A model generated the notes under the pieces. The model was not told where the DNA came from, made no database searches, and saw only the letters and a list, made by a program, of their open reading frames with translations. From JAPHSX01 sp041554195 (GTDB taxonomy: Bacteria > Pseudomonadota > Gammaproteobacteria > Thiohalomonadales > Thiohalomonadaceae): 64,000 nt of DNA. Both the position numbers and the translations under genes were made by a program. Where the stretch lies: the NCBI GenBank assembly GCA_041554195.1, contig JBFFMJ010000004.1:124001-188000 (forward strand). The letters run 5' to 3'. Shown here in pieces: positions 26,781-36,041 of this stretch (within the stretch, counting starts at the first letter, position 1; each line of letters opens with the position of its first letter).

Positions 26781-27227
26781 ATGAGACTGACTACCAAGGG
26801 CCGTTATGCGGTAACCGCCATGCTAGATCTTGCGATCCATTATAAAGATGGCCCGATCACGCTGTCCGATATCTCCAAGCGTCAGGGGATTTCGCTCTCC
26901 TACCTGGAGCAGCTGTTTTCGCGTTTGCGCAAGAATGGTCTGGTCGATAGTGCACGTGGCCCCGGCGGCGGTTATCGCCTGAGCCGTGCCGCTGCCGAGA
27001 TCAACGTCGCCGATGTGATCACCGCGGTGGACGAGAAGGTCGATGCGATGCGCTGCGAAGGCAAGGGTAATTGTCACAATGATGGCCCCTGCCTGACCCA
27101 CGACCTGTGGTGTGACCTGAGCGAGCAGATCTACAGCTTCCTTAAAGGTATCGACCTGGGTCAGCTGGTTGAGCGTAAGGGAGTGCAGGAGGTCGCGGTA
27201 CGTCAGGACTCCTCTGCCACCGCCTGA
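26781..27227 (+). CDS. iscR: Fe-S cluster regulator IscR
   Basis: A 148-residue Rrf2-family winged-helix repressor that senses [2Fe-2S] status and controls the isc genes. The N-terminus MRLTTKGRYAVTAMLDLA is diagnostic. The cluster ligands are Cys92, Cys98, Cys104 and His107, the same numbers as in E. coli. An AGGGAGAAGG ribosome site precedes the ATG. The desulfurase gene starts ten bases after its stop. Confidence 0.98.
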   Translation: MRLTTKGRYAVTAMLDLAIHYKDGPITLSDISKRQGISLSYLEQLFSRLRKNGLVDSARGPGGGYRLSRAAAEINVADVITAVDEKVDAMRCEGKGNCHNDGPCLTHDLWCDLSEQIYSFLKGIDLGQLVERKGVQEVAVRQDSSATA

Positions 27228-27237
27228 TCGACTTCTG

Positions 27238-28389
27238 ATGGTCTATCTGGACCATAATGCCACCACCCCGCTTGATGAGCGGGTGCTGGAGGCCATGATG
27301 CCTTATCTTCGCGGTCACTACGGCAACCCTTCCAGTGTGCATGCACCGGGCAGAGAAGCACGTGCCGCACTGGATCGGGCTCGCGAGCAGGTCGCTGCGT
27401 TGGTTAATGCCCACCCTGGCCAGGTGAACTTTACCAGCGGTGGCACCGAGGCGAATAATGCGGCGCTTAAGGGTGTTGCCTTTGCCGCCGAGGCCGGGGG
27501 GCTGCTGATTGGCCCCACTGAACATGCCTCAGTGAGAGGTCCCGCCGAGGCGCTACGGCGTCACGGTTGGGGTGTGGTACAAACTCCCTGTGATGAGGAC
27601 GGCGTGGTTTCAGTGGAGGCCCTGTCACAAGCAATAGAATCGCAGACTCGACTGGCCTCGGTGATGTGGGCCAACAACGAGAGCGGGGCAATTACCCCGG
27701 TTGTCGAGTTGGCTAAGGTATGCCGTGAGCAGGGCGTACTGTTTCACACCGATGCGGTTCAGGCCGCGGGCAAGCTGGAGCTCGACTTTGTCGCCAGCGG
27801 GGCGCACCTGATGAGCCTCTCGGCGCACAAGCTGTATGGCCCCAAGGGGATTGGTGCCCTGATCGTCGATAAGGCGGTCAGCCTGGAGCCGCTGTTACAT
27901 GGCGGCGGTCAGGAGCGCGGACAGCGCGGCGGCACCGAGAATATTGCCGCTATCGTGGGCTTCGGCATGGCGGCAGAGCTGGCGCTAAATGCGCTGCAAG
28001 CACGGCGGCAACATTCACAGCGGCTGCGCGACTATTTCGAGCAGTCACTGCGCCGGAGGCATCCCGAGGCGGTGGTTTTCGGGGACGGGGCAGAGCGTCT
28101 GCCCAACACCAGTTTTTTCGCCATCCCCCCGCTGGAGGGGCGAACCCTGATCATGGCGCTGGACAAGCTCGGCTTTGCTATTGCCAGCGGTTCAGCCTGC
28201 GGCAGCGAGCAGCATCAGCCCAGCCATGTACTGAAGGCGATGGGGGTGGCAACCGAGCTGGCACACGGCGCACTGCGTGTCAGTTTTGGAGAACAGAACA
28301 GTGAGGCGGATGTCGATGGTCTGATATCGGCAATCGCCTCTCAAATTAAACAGTTACAGGGGATGGGTGCGGCAACGGCCTGGACCTGA
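27238..28389 (+). CDS. NifS-like cysteine desulfurase, tandem with iscS
   Basis: A 383-residue pyridoxal-phosphate enzyme that releases sulfur from cysteine. I chose the ATG at 27238 because MVYLDHNATTPLDERVLEAM is the family start; the frame stays open upstream but overlaps iscR. PLP lysine is in LMSLSAHKLYGPKG, and the active-site cysteine is in ASGSACGSEQHQPSHVLKAMG. It is clearly a class I (IscS/NifS) desulfurase but differs widely from the neighbouring IscS, so it is not a recent duplication. Insertion of a second desulfurase between iscR and iscS is seen in several gammaproteobacteria; its special role is unknown to me. Confidence 0.9.
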   Translation: MVYLDHNATTPLDERVLEAMMPYLRGHYGNPSSVHAPGREARAALDRAREQVAALVNAHPGQVNFTSGGTEANNAALKGVAFAAEAGGLLIGPTEHASVRGPAEALRRHGWGVVQTPCDEDGVVSVEALSQAIESQTRLASVMWANNESGAITPVVELAKVCREQGVLFHTDAVQAAGKLELDFVASGAHLMSLSAHKLYGPKGIGALIVDKAVSLEPLLHGGGQERGQRGGTENIAAIVGFGMAAELALNALQARRQHSQRLRDYFEQSLRRRHPEAVVFGDGAERLPNTSFFAIPPLEGRTLIMALDKLGFAIASGSACGSEQHQPSHVLKAMGVATELAHGALRVSFGEQNSEADVDGLISAIASQIKQLQGMGAATAWT

Positions 28390-28423
28390 GCGTGAACAAC
28401 ACCGAGCACATTGTGGAGTGAAG

Positions 28424-29647
28424 ATGAGCATGAAAAAACCGATCTATTTCGACTATTCGGCAACCACCCCGACCGACCCGCGTGTGGCCGTGAAGATGTG
28501 TAGCTTTCTCACTATGGATGACGGCCTCTTTGGCAATGCCGCCTCCCGCTCACACCAGTATGGCTGGGATGCGGAGCAGGCGATTGAGGAGGCACGCAAG
28601 CATGTCGCCGACCTCATCGTCGCCGACCCCAAGGAGATTGTCTGGACCTCCGGTGCCACCGAGTCCGATAACCTGGCGATTAAGGGGGTGGCCCACTTCT
28701 ACAAAAAGAAGGGCAACCACATCATCACCGCCAAGACTGAACACAAGGCGGTACTCGACACCTGTCGCCAGCTGGAGCGCGAGGGTTTTGAGGTCACCTA
28801 TCTCGACCCGGAAGAGAATGGCCTGATTGACCTTGCCAAGCTTGAGGCGGCGATGACGGATCAGACCATCCTCGTCTCCATCATGCACGTGAATAACGAG
28901 ATCGGCGTGATTCAGGATGTGGCGGCAATTGGTGAGCTGTGCCGTGGCAGGAAGATCCTGTTTCATGTTGATGCCGCCCAGAGCTGTGGCAAGGTGGAGA
29001 TCGATGTCGACGCGATGAAGATCGACCTGCTCTCTATGTCGGCCCACAAGATTTACGGCCCCAAGGGGATGGGCGCGCTCTATGTGCGCCGCAAGCCGCG
29101 CGTGCGCCTGGAGGCACAGATGCACGGCGGTGGTCACGAGCGCGGCATGCGCTCAGGCACCCTCGCCACCCACCAGATCGTTGGCATGGGTGAGGCCTTC
29201 CGTCTCGCCAAAGAGGAGATGGCGAGCGAGAATGAGCGGGTGCGCATGCTGCGTGACCGCCTGATGAACGGCTTTAGCGATATCGAAGAGACCTATATCA
29301 ATGGTGACATGGAGCAGCGCGTGCCCCATAACCTCAACATCAGCTTTAACTTTGTCGAGGGTGAATCCTTGATGATGGCGCTGGCCGACCTGGCGGTCTC
29401 CTCCGGTTCCGCCTGTACCTCGGCCAGTCTTGAGCCCTCCTATGTGCTGCGCGCCCTGGGGCGCAGTGATGAACTGGCCCACAGCTCGATCCGTTTTAGC
29501 ATCGGTCGCTTCACCACCGAGGCCGATGTGGACCACGCGATCAAGCTATGCCACGAGAAGATCCAGAAGCTGCGCGATCTGTCGCCGCTGTGGGATATGT
29601 ACAAGGACGGAATCGACCTTTCCACCGTGCAGTGGAGCGCACATTAA
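28424..29647 (+). CDS. iscS: Cysteine desulfurase IscS
   Basis: A 407-residue housekeeping desulfurase that hands sulfur to IscU, ThiI, TusA and others. The ATG at 28424 has GGAG nearby and gives MSMKKPIYFDYSATTP. The PLP lysine is in LSMSAHKIYGPKG, and the mobile catalytic cysteine loop is SSGSACTSASLEPSYVLRALG. The C-terminal LSPLWDMYKDGIDLSTVQWSAH ending matches E. coli IscS, where it binds partners. Confidence 0.98.
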   Translation: MSMKKPIYFDYSATTPTDPRVAVKMCSFLTMDDGLFGNAASRSHQYGWDAEQAIEEARKHVADLIVADPKEIVWTSGATESDNLAIKGVAHFYKKKGNHIITAKTEHKAVLDTCRQLEREGFEVTYLDPEENGLIDLAKLEAAMTDQTILVSIMHVNNEIGVIQDVAAIGELCRGRKILFHVDAAQSCGKVEIDVDAMKIDLLSMSAHKIYGPKGMGALYVRRKPRVRLEAQMHGGGHERGMRSGTLATHQIVGMGEAFRLAKEEMASENERVRMLRDRLMNGFSDIEETYINGDMEQRVPHNLNISFNFVEGESLMMALADLAVSSGSACTSASLEPSYVLRALGRSDELAHSSIRFSIGRFTTEADVDHAIKLCHEKIQKLRDLSPLWDMYKDGIDLSTVQWSAH

Positions 29648-29714
29648 GATAAAATCGCAGCCCCGCGGTCAAATATAGGCCGTGGAGTAAGTCGCAATAC
29701 CGAGGTAAGAGAAA

Positions 29715-30092
29715 ATGGCATACAGTGACAAGGTAATGGACCATTATGAAAATCCGCGCAACGTCGGCAGTCTAGAGGCCGATGATGCGGATGTGGGAAC
29801 CGGTATGGTTGGTGCACCCGCCTGTGGCGATGTGATGCGCCTGCAGATCAAGGTGAGCGAAGAGGGCGTGATCGAAGATGCCTGCTTCAAGACCTATGGT
29901 TGTGGCTCCGCCATCGCCTCCAGCTCACTGGTTACCGAGTGGGTAAAGGGTAAGACCCTGGATGAGGCGGCGAGCATCAAGAATTCCGATATTGCCGAAG
30001 AGCTGGCGCTGCCGCCGGTGAAGATCCACTGCTCGGTACTGGCTGAGGATGCCATTAAGGCCGCGATTAGCGACTACAAGAGCAAACATTAA
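29715..30092 (+). CDS. iscU: Fe-S scaffold protein IscU
   Basis: A 125-residue scaffold on which [2Fe-2S] clusters are assembled. Cluster ligands are at the canonical positions Cys37, Cys63 and Cys106, with Asp39. The LPPVK motif recognised by the HscA chaperone is at residues 99-103. It lies 67 bases after iscS. Confidence 0.99.
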   Translation: MAYSDKVMDHYENPRNVGSLEADDADVGTGMVGAPACGDVMRLQIKVSEEGVIEDACFKTYGCGSAIASSSLVTEWVKGKTLDEAASIKNSDIAEELALPPVKIHCSVLAEDAIKAAISDYKSKH

Positions 30093-30114
30093 GCGTCAGG
30101 TTGGAGAGATAGAG

Positions 30115-30438
30115 ATGGCGATCACACTGAGCGAAAAAGCGGCTGAACATGTCAGCAAGTTCCTGCAAAACCGTGGCAGTGGTGCGGGTTTGCGACTTGG
30201 CGTTAGAACCTCCGGCTGCTCCGGCATGGCCTATGTGCTGGAGTTCGCCGATGAGGTTAATGACGAAGATCAGGTGTTCGAGAGCCACGGCGTGAAGGTG
30301 ATCATCGACCCGAAGAGCATGGTCTACCTCGACGGTACCGAGGTAGATTTTACCCGTGAGGGGCTAAACGAGGGCTTTAAGTTCAACAATCCTAACGTCA
30401 AGGACGCCTGCGGCTGCGGTGAAAGTTTTAACGTCTAG
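30115..30438 (+). CDS. iscA: A-type Fe-S carrier IscA
   Basis: A 107-residue A-type carrier. The ATG at 30115 gives the family N-terminus MAITLSEKAAEHV and avoids overlap with iscU. The three cluster cysteines are Cys35 (TSGCSGMAY), Cys99 and Cys101 (ACGCGESF), numbered as in E. coli. Confidence 0.98.
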   Translation: MAITLSEKAAEHVSKFLQNRGSGAGLRLGVRTSGCSGMAYVLEFADEVNDEDQVFESHGVKVIIDPKSMVYLDGTEVDFTREGLNEGFKFNNPNVKDACGCGESFNV

Positions 30439-30452
30439 CCGGGGGCACCATC

Positions 30453-30980
30453 TTGCTAAAGCAGAACTATTTTGAACTGTTCGGGCTGGAGCCCGGATTC
30501 GACATTGATCTTTCAGCCATCGCAGAGCGTTATCGCGAACTGCAACGGGCGGTTCACCCGGATCGCTTTGCCAACGCCTCCGATCAGGAGCGTATGCTCT
30601 CAGTACAGCAGGCAGCTCACGTCAATGAGGCCTACCAGACCCTCAAATCCCCACTGCTTCGTGCCCGCTACCTGCTGGAGTTGCGGGGCATTGCCCTGAA
30701 TGACACCGATACCACGATGGACCCGATGTTCCTGATGGAGCAGATGGAGCTGCGCGAATCGCTGGCCGGTGTGACGGGACAGAGCGACCCCTTCGCGGCC
30801 CTGATGGCCCTGCGTGATACCATCGATGCCAGGGACAAGGTCCTTCTCAGCAGCCTTTCCGAGGCCTTTGCCAGCGGTGAGCCGGCGGCACTGCAGGGAG
30901 CGCGAGATACCGTGCGCAAGATGCAGTTCATGGAGAAGGTGCTGAGCGAAGTCGAAGAATTAGAAGAGGAGCTGGTCTAA
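30453..30980 (+). CDS. hscB: Co-chaperone HscB
   Basis: A 175-residue J-domain protein that brings IscU to HscA. It starts at a TTG (30453) with GGGGGC upstream, giving MLKQNYFELFGLEPGFDID as in the family. The HPD motif is at residues 35-37 (AVHPDRF), and the C-terminal three-helix IscU-binding domain follows. A non-AUG start may keep its level low. Confidence 0.96.
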   Translation: MLKQNYFELFGLEPGFDIDLSAIAERYRELQRAVHPDRFANASDQERMLSVQQAAHVNEAYQTLKSPLLRARYLLELRGIALNDTDTTMDPMFLMEQMELRESLAGVTGQSDPFAALMALRDTIDARDKVLLSSLSEAFASGEPAALQGARDTVRKMQFMEKVLSEVEELEEELV

Positions 30981-31037
30981 AGCGTGATTCAGACCAGCCA
31001 GCCGATAACCATTTTAAGAGACGATACCCCGAATCCC

Positions 31038-32912
31038 ATGGCCCTACTGCAGATCAGCGAACCCGGACAATCCGCCGCCCCCCATCAGCACCGTCTGGCG
31101 GTGGGCATCGACCTTGGCACCACCAATTCACTGGTGGCCACGGTGCGTAGCGGTGTAGCCGACACCCTGCCCGATGCCGAAGGCAGACACCTGCTCCCCT
31201 CCGTGGTGCGTTACTTCAAAGATGGTGAGCATGCGGTCGGTAGCGAGGCGAAGCAGGCCTGCACCACCGATCCCCTGAATACTATCTGTTCGGTTAAGCG
31301 CTTTATGGGGCGTGGCGTGGCCGATGTGAAGAGCCTTGGCTCGCGCCTGCCCTACGAGTTTGTCGGGACCGAGTCGGGGATGCCGCGCATTCGCACCGTG
31401 GCCGGTGATCTCAGCCCGGTCGAGGTCTCGGCGGATATCCTGAAAAACCTGATGGCGCGTGCCGAGCAGAGCCTCGGTGGCGAGCTGACCGGTGCGGTGA
31501 TCACCGTCCCCGCCTATTTCGACGATGCACAGCGCCAGGCGACCAAGGATGCGGCCAAGCTGGCTGGTCTGAACGTATTGAGACTGCTCAATGAGCCGAC
31601 TGCCGCCGCCGTCGCCTATGGCCTCGATCAGGGCTCCGCGGGGGTGATCGCGGTCTATGACCTGGGGGGGGGGACCTTCGACATCTCCATCTTGCGCCTC
31701 CACAAGGGGGTCTTTGAAGTACTCGCCACTGGCGGTGATTCGGCACTGGGCGGCGACGATATGGATCAGGCCATCGCCGAGTGGATCATGGCGGAAGCCG
31801 GTATCGCCGATGATGCCGATCACCACCAGCTGCGCCGCCTGATGCGCGAGGCCTGCGTTGCCAAGGAGGCGCTGACCGACAGCGACACCACCACGATTAA
31901 GGTGGAACTGAGCGACGGCGCTTACTGGGAGGGCGAGTTGTCACGCGATAAATTCAATGAGCTGGTTGACCCCATTATCAGTAAATCACTGCTCCCCTGC
32001 CGACGTGCCCTGAAGGATGCCGGCGTTGATACCGACGGTATCCTTGATGTGGTGATGGTGGGCGGCTCTACCCGTGTGCCGCGGGTGCGTGAGCGTATTG
32101 CCGAATTTTTCAAGCGTGAGCCGCGGGTCGATATCGACCCGGACAAGGTGGTCACCATCGGCGCGGCGATGCAGGCCGATGTGCTGGTGGGCAACAAGCC
32201 CGATAACGAGATGCTGCTGCTTGATGTGATCCCGCTCTCTCTGGGGCTGGAGACCATGGGCGGCCTGGTGGAGAAGGTGATCCCGCGCAACACAACGATA
32301 CCGGTTGCCCGTGCCCAGGATTTTACCACCTTCAAGGACGGTCAGACCGCGATGGTGGTGCATGTGCTGCAGGGCGAACGCGAGCTGGTCATCGACTGTC
32401 GCTCACTGGCCCGCTTCGAGCTGCGCGGTATCCCACCAATGAGCGCTGGGGCCGCGCGTATTCGCGTCACCTTCCAGGTCGATGCCGATGGCCTGTTATC
32501 GGTCACCGCGCGTGAGCAGAACAGCGGCGTCGAAAGCTCGATTCAGGTCAAGCCCTCCTACGGCCTCAGCGATGATGAGATCACCACCATGTTGCAGGAC
32601 TCGATGAGCCATGCCCGTGAGGATATGGATGTGCGTAACCTGCGCGAGCAGCAGGTCGAGGCCGACCGGGTGATCGACGCCCTGAAGGTCGCGCTGGCCG
32701 CCGACGGTGACAAGCTGTTGAGTGCGGAGGAGCGCGCCGCGCTGGAGGCGTCGATGGAAAAGGTGCGCAAGTTGGCCGTGGGCAACGATGAAAAGGCGTT
32801 AAAGGCAGGTATTCGCGAACTCAACGCCAACAGCACCGAGTTTGCCTCGCGGCGTATGAATGCCAGCATTCAGCAGGCGCTGTCTGGCCATCAATTAGAA
32901 GATTTTGAGTAG
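31038..32912 (+). CDS. hscA: Hsp70-type chaperone HscA
   Basis: A 624-residue ATPase that helps release clusters from IscU. The nucleotide-binding domain shows VGIDLGTTNSLVATV near residue 20, a YDLGGGTFDISILRL segment and VVMVGGSTRVPRVRE; the substrate domain follows from about residue 400. I set the start at the ATG at 31038 because MALLQISEPGQSAAPHQ matches E. coli HscA almost exactly. A GTG 54 bases upstream in the same frame is a rival start with a slightly better ribosome site context. Confidence 0.96.
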   Translation: MALLQISEPGQSAAPHQHRLAVGIDLGTTNSLVATVRSGVADTLPDAEGRHLLPSVVRYFKDGEHAVGSEAKQACTTDPLNTICSVKRFMGRGVADVKSLGSRLPYEFVGTESGMPRIRTVAGDLSPVEVSADILKNLMARAEQSLGGELTGAVITVPAYFDDAQRQATKDAAKLAGLNVLRLLNEPTAAAVAYGLDQGSAGVIAVYDLGGGTFDISILRLHKGVFEVLATGGDSALGGDDMDQAIAEWIMAEAGIADDADHHQLRRLMREACVAKEALTDSDTTTIKVELSDGAYWEGELSRDKFNELVDPIISKSLLPCRRALKDAGVDTDGILDVVMVGGSTRVPRVRERIAEFFKREPRVDIDPDKVVTIGAAMQADVLVGNKPDNEMLLLDVIPLSLGLETMGGLVEKVIPRNTTIPVARAQDFTTFKDGQTAMVVHVLQGERELVIDCRSLARFELRGIPPMSAGAARIRVTFQVDADGLLSVTAREQNSGVESSIQVKPSYGLSDDEITTMLQDSMSHAREDMDVRNLREQQVEADRVIDALKVALAADGDKLLSAEERAALEASMEKVRKLAVGNDEKALKAGIRELNANSTEFASRRMNASIQQALSGHQLEDFE

Positions 32913-32978
32913 ATTACGCTTGTTTCTGGCCAGAATTGCCGCCATTAACAGCACTATGAGAGCGATTGGAGTAACACC

Positions 32979-33317
32979 ATGCCGCAACTAATTTTCCTGC
33001 CCCACGACGAGATCTGCCCCGACGGGGCGGTAATTGAGGTGGAGAAGGGTACCACCATCTGTGATGCCGCCAATGCCAACGGTATTGAGATCGAGCATGC
33101 CTGCGAGAAGTCCTGCGCCTGTACCACCTGTCATGTGATCATCCGTGAGGGTATCGACTCACTGGCGGAGGCTGACGAGCTGGAAGAGGATATGCTCGAC
33201 AAGGCGTGGGGGCTGGAGCCCGACTCGCGCCTCTCCTGTCAGGCGGTGGTAGCGGACAGTGACCTAGTCATCGAGATCCCCAAGTACACCATCAACATGG
33301 TCAGTGAGACCCACTAA
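32979..33317 (+). CDS. fdx: Isc [2Fe-2S] ferredoxin
   Basis: A 112-residue adrenodoxin-type ferredoxin that supplies electrons for cluster assembly. Its ligands Cys42, Cys48, Cys51 and Cys87 have the same numbers as in E. coli Fdx, and Cys46 is the extra conserved cysteine in CEKSCACTTC. It follows hscA by 66 bases and precedes iscX by eight. Confidence 0.98.
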   Translation: MPQLIFLPHDEICPDGAVIEVEKGTTICDAANANGIEIEHACEKSCACTTCHVIIREGIDSLAEADELEEDMLDKAWGLEPDSRLSCQAVVADSDLVIEIPKYTINMVSETH

Positions 33318-33325
33318 AGGGGAGA

Positions 33326-33526
33326 ATGAGCATGAAGTGGACCGACGTTAACGATATCGCCATTGAGCTGGATGAGGCCCACCCCGAGGTGGATCCGCAG
33401 TATGTGCGCTTCACCGACCTGCACGACTGGGTCTGTGCGCTGGAGGGGTTTGATGACGATCCCGACCACTCCAATGAGAAGATCCTTGAGGCGATCCAGA
33501 TGACCTGGATCGAGGAGCGTGATTAA
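33326..33526 (+). CDS. iscX: Isc accessory protein IscX
   Basis: A 66-residue acidic protein that binds IscS and iron and tunes cluster assembly. The sequence MKWTDVNDIAIELDEAHPEVDP and the end MTWIEERD are typical. An in-frame ATG two codons in (33332) matches the E. coli N-terminus and has GGGGAG upstream as well. It is the last gene of the isc transcript. Confidence 0.96.
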   Translation: MSMKWTDVNDIAIELDEAHPEVDPQYVRFTDLHDWVCALEGFDDDPDHSNEKILEAIQMTWIEERD

Positions 33527-33611
33527 TAACGCCTCACTTCGTCTAGCACTTGTGATTTAACCTGCAAATTCAGGGGCTTGATACTCCCTGAATAGCTGGT
33601 ATGCCCCCCCA

Positions 33612-33643
33612 AGCCCGCGTATAATCGCGGGCTTTGTAGTTTG
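33612..33643 (+). terminator. Hairpin after the isc operon, with TATAAT in the loop
   Basis: AGCCCGCG (33612-33619) and CGCGGGCT (33626-33633) pair perfectly around the loop TATAAT, followed by an imperfect T-rich tail TTGTAGTTTG. It is probably the isc terminator. The TATAAT could also serve as a -10 box for ndk, but no -35 is seen at the right distance. Confidence 0.5.
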
Positions 33644-33686
33644 TGACTTTTGTATTATTTATCCCCCCCTTTGGAGAAACACCGTA

Positions 33687-34118
33687 ATGGCCATTGAACG
33701 CACCATTTCTATCATCAAACCCGATGCCGTCGCCAAGAATGTGATTGGCAAGATCTACAGCCGCTTTGAGAAGGCGGGTCTGCAGATCATCGCCGCCAAA
33801 ATGATGCACCTCTCCGAGGAGCAGGCCGGCGCATTTTACGCGGTACACAAGGAGCGTCCCTTCTACGGTGAGTTGATCGCCTTTATGACCTCCGGTCCGG
33901 TGATGGTGCAGGTACTGGAGGGCGAGGATGCCATTAACAGGAATCGTGAAGTGATGGGTGCCACCAACCCTAAAGAGGCGGCAGAGGGAACCATTCGCGC
34001 CGACTTCGCCGCCTCCATCGACGAGAATGCGGTTCACGGCTCTGACGGTCCCGAGACGGCGGCGCAGGAAATCGACTTCTTCTTCAAACCCGAGGAGCTC
34101 TGCCCACGCACCCGTTAA
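33687..34118 (+). CDS. ndk: Nucleoside diphosphate kinase
   Basis: A 143-residue enzyme that moves phosphate between nucleoside tri- and diphosphates. The phosphorylated histidine is His117 in DENAVHGSDGPETA, and the N-terminal MAIERTISIIKPDAVAKNVIG and the RPFYGELI motif match the family. A strong ribosome site (TTTGGAGAAA) precedes the start. It begins the ndk-rlmN-pilF-rodZ-ispG-hisS series, which is a common gammaproteobacterial order. Confidence 0.98.
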   Translation: MAIERTISIIKPDAVAKNVIGKIYSRFEKAGLQIIAAKMMHLSEEQAGAFYAVHKERPFYGELIAFMTSGPVMVQVLEGEDAINRNREVMGATNPKEAAEGTIRADFAASIDENAVHGSDGPETAAQEIDFFFKPEELCPRTR

Positions 34119-34155
34119 TGGGTGAGGGCGGTATTAACTGTGAGATCCGTATCGA

Positions 34156-35289
34156 ATGACTGAGCAGGTTAAGGTTAATTTACTTGGTCTGAGCCGCAGG
34201 CAGATGGAGGCCTTCTTCGCCGAACTGGGGGAGAAGGCCTTTCGTGCTACGCAGGTGATGAAATGGATCTACCAGGAGGGTGTCGAAGATTTTGACGCCA
34301 TGACCAATTTAAGCAAGGCCCTGCGCGAAAAGCTGAAGGCGATGGCGGAGATCCGCCTGCCCGAGGTGGCGCAGGACCACCCCTCATCCGATGGCACCCG
34401 CAAATGGCTGCTGAAGGTGGATGAGATCAACCATATCGAGATGGTCTATATTCCCGAGGCGGAGCGCAGCACCCTCTGTGTCTCCTCCCAGGTGGGTTGT
34501 ACCCTGGCCTGTAGCTTTTGCTCAACCGCCCGGCAGGGTTTTAATCGCAACCTCACCACCGCCGAGATCATCGGTCAGATCGCGCTGGCCAGCCGCATCA
34601 TCGGCATCCCCGACAATAAGGGGCAGCACGCCATTACCAACGTGGTGATGATGGGGATGGGCGAGCCGCTGCTCAATCTGGAGAATGTCGGCCCGGCGCT
34701 GGAGCTGATGCAGGACGATCTGGCCTTCGGCATCTCTAAGCGTCGCGTCACCGTCAGCACCGCCGGTGTGGTGCCGGGTATCGATGCACTGCGCGAGCAG
34801 AGTGATGTCAGTTTGGCGGTCTCGCTGCACGCGCCCAACGATGTGCTGCGCGACCAGCTGGTGCCGATCAATACCAAGTACCCGATAAAAGAGTTAATGG
34901 CCGCCTGCAAACGCTATATTGCCGGCAAGGCGCGTCGCCGCATCACCTTTGAGTATGTAATGCTGGCCGGTGTTAACGATAGCGATGAGCATGCCCGTCA
35001 GCTGGTAAAAATGCTGCGTGATGTCCCGGCGAAGGTGAATTTGATTCCCTTTAATCCCTTCCCGGGTGCCCCCTACGCATGCTCCTCGAACAACCGCATA
35101 CAGGCCTTTCGCGAGATCATCATGCAGGCGGGTATTATTACCGTGACCCGCAAGACCCGCGGTGAGGATATCGCCGCTGCCTGCGGTCAGCTGGCGGGCA
35201 AGGTGAAAGACCGTACCCGTCGCAGTGAACGTTTCCTGATAAAGGATGAATCAACAAAAGAGCTAAACAAGGAGAAGATTGCCTCATGA
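34156..35289 (+). CDS. rlmN: 23S rRNA/tRNA adenine-C2 methyltransferase RlmN
   Basis: A 377-residue radical SAM enzyme that methylates A2503 in 23S rRNA and A37 in some tRNAs. The cluster cysteines are Cys115, Cys119 and Cys122 (CTLACSFC). Family segments MGMGEPLLNLENV, RRVTVSTAGVVPGI and FEYVMLAGVNDSDEHA are present, as is the catalytic cysteine near the end (IAAACGQLAGK). Its TGA overlaps the start of the pilF gene. Confidence 0.97.
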   Translation: MTEQVKVNLLGLSRRQMEAFFAELGEKAFRATQVMKWIYQEGVEDFDAMTNLSKALREKLKAMAEIRLPEVAQDHPSSDGTRKWLLKVDEINHIEMVYIPEAERSTLCVSSQVGCTLACSFCSTARQGFNRNLTTAEIIGQIALASRIIGIPDNKGQHAITNVVMMGMGEPLLNLENVGPALELMQDDLAFGISKRRVTVSTAGVVPGIDALREQSDVSLAVSLHAPNDVLRDQLVPINTKYPIKELMAACKRYIAGKARRRITFEYVMLAGVNDSDEHARQLVKMLRDVPAKVNLIPFNPFPGAPYACSSNNRIQAFREIIMQAGIITVTRKTRGEDIAAACGQLAGKVKDRTRRSERFLIKDESTKELNKEKIAS

Positions 35290-36041
35290 TGCGCACGCTA
35301 ATTATGTTATTGGCACTGGCTACCATCATTCTGTCCGGGTGTACCGGCAGTCCGGTGAGGGAGGGGGTTGATGCCAATAAGGCGGCTGAGGCTAATGCTA
35401 ATCTCGGTCTGCGTTATATGCAGAATGGTAACTATCAGCTGGCGTTAAAAAAGCTCCAAAGGGCGCTTGAGTATGATCGCAGTTACGCGCCAACACACCA
35501 CTATCTGGCAGAGCTTTACCGCCGACTGGATAAGTTTGAGGAGGCCGATAAATATTTTCGTGATGCGCTTTATTACTCCGATGAGGATTCAGCCCTTCAC
35601 AATAATTATGGTGCCTTCCTCTGTAGTCAGGATCGATACGAGGCCGGTGAAGAACAGTTTTTAAAGGTCTTGGAGAACCCGGTCTATCCACGTCAGGATC
35701 AGGTCTATGAAAATCTGGGCCTGTGCATTGAGCGCAAACCTAATCTGGAGCGTGCGGAGGGTTATTTGCGTAGTGCATTACGACTTAATCCGCGCCTGCC
35801 AAAGTCACTGCTGGCGATGGCCCGGATAAGTTTTGCCAAGGGCGACTACCTGAGTACCCGGGCTTATTTGCAGCGTTATTTGGAGTTGGCGCGTCATACC
35901 ACCGAGAGTTTGTGGCTGGGCATACGCGCTGAGCGCCTGCTGGGTGACAATAATGCGGTTGCCAGTTACGGCATGCAGTTGAAGGCGAACTTTCCCGATG
36001 CACCTGAGACCAAACTCTATCTTGAAAGTGGTGCTGAATGA
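35286..36041 (+). CDS. pilW: Type IV pilus biogenesis lipoprotein PilF/PilW
   Basis: A 251-residue outer-membrane lipoprotein of six TPR units that helps secretin (PilQ) assembly. The signal MMRTLIMLLALATIILSGC has Cys19 as the lipidation residue. TPR features such as NLGLRYMQNGNYQLALKKLQRAL and APTHHYLAELYRRLDKFEEADKYF are clear, and DSALHNNYGAFLCSQDRYEAGEEQF is the PilF-specific segment. It overlaps both rlmN and rodZ by four bases. With the FimX-like gene it suggests that the organism makes type IV pili. Confidence 0.92.
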   Translation: MMRTLIMLLALATIILSGCTGSPVREGVDANKAAEANANLGLRYMQNGNYQLALKKLQRALEYDRSYAPTHHYLAELYRRLDKFEEADKYFRDALYYSDEDSALHNNYGAFLCSQDRYEAGEEQFLKVLENPVYPRQDQVYENLGLCIERKPNLERAEGYLRSALRLNPRLPKSLLAMARISFAKGDYLSTRAYLQRYLELARHTTESLWLGIRAERLLGDNNAVASYGMQLKANFPDAPETKLYLESGAE

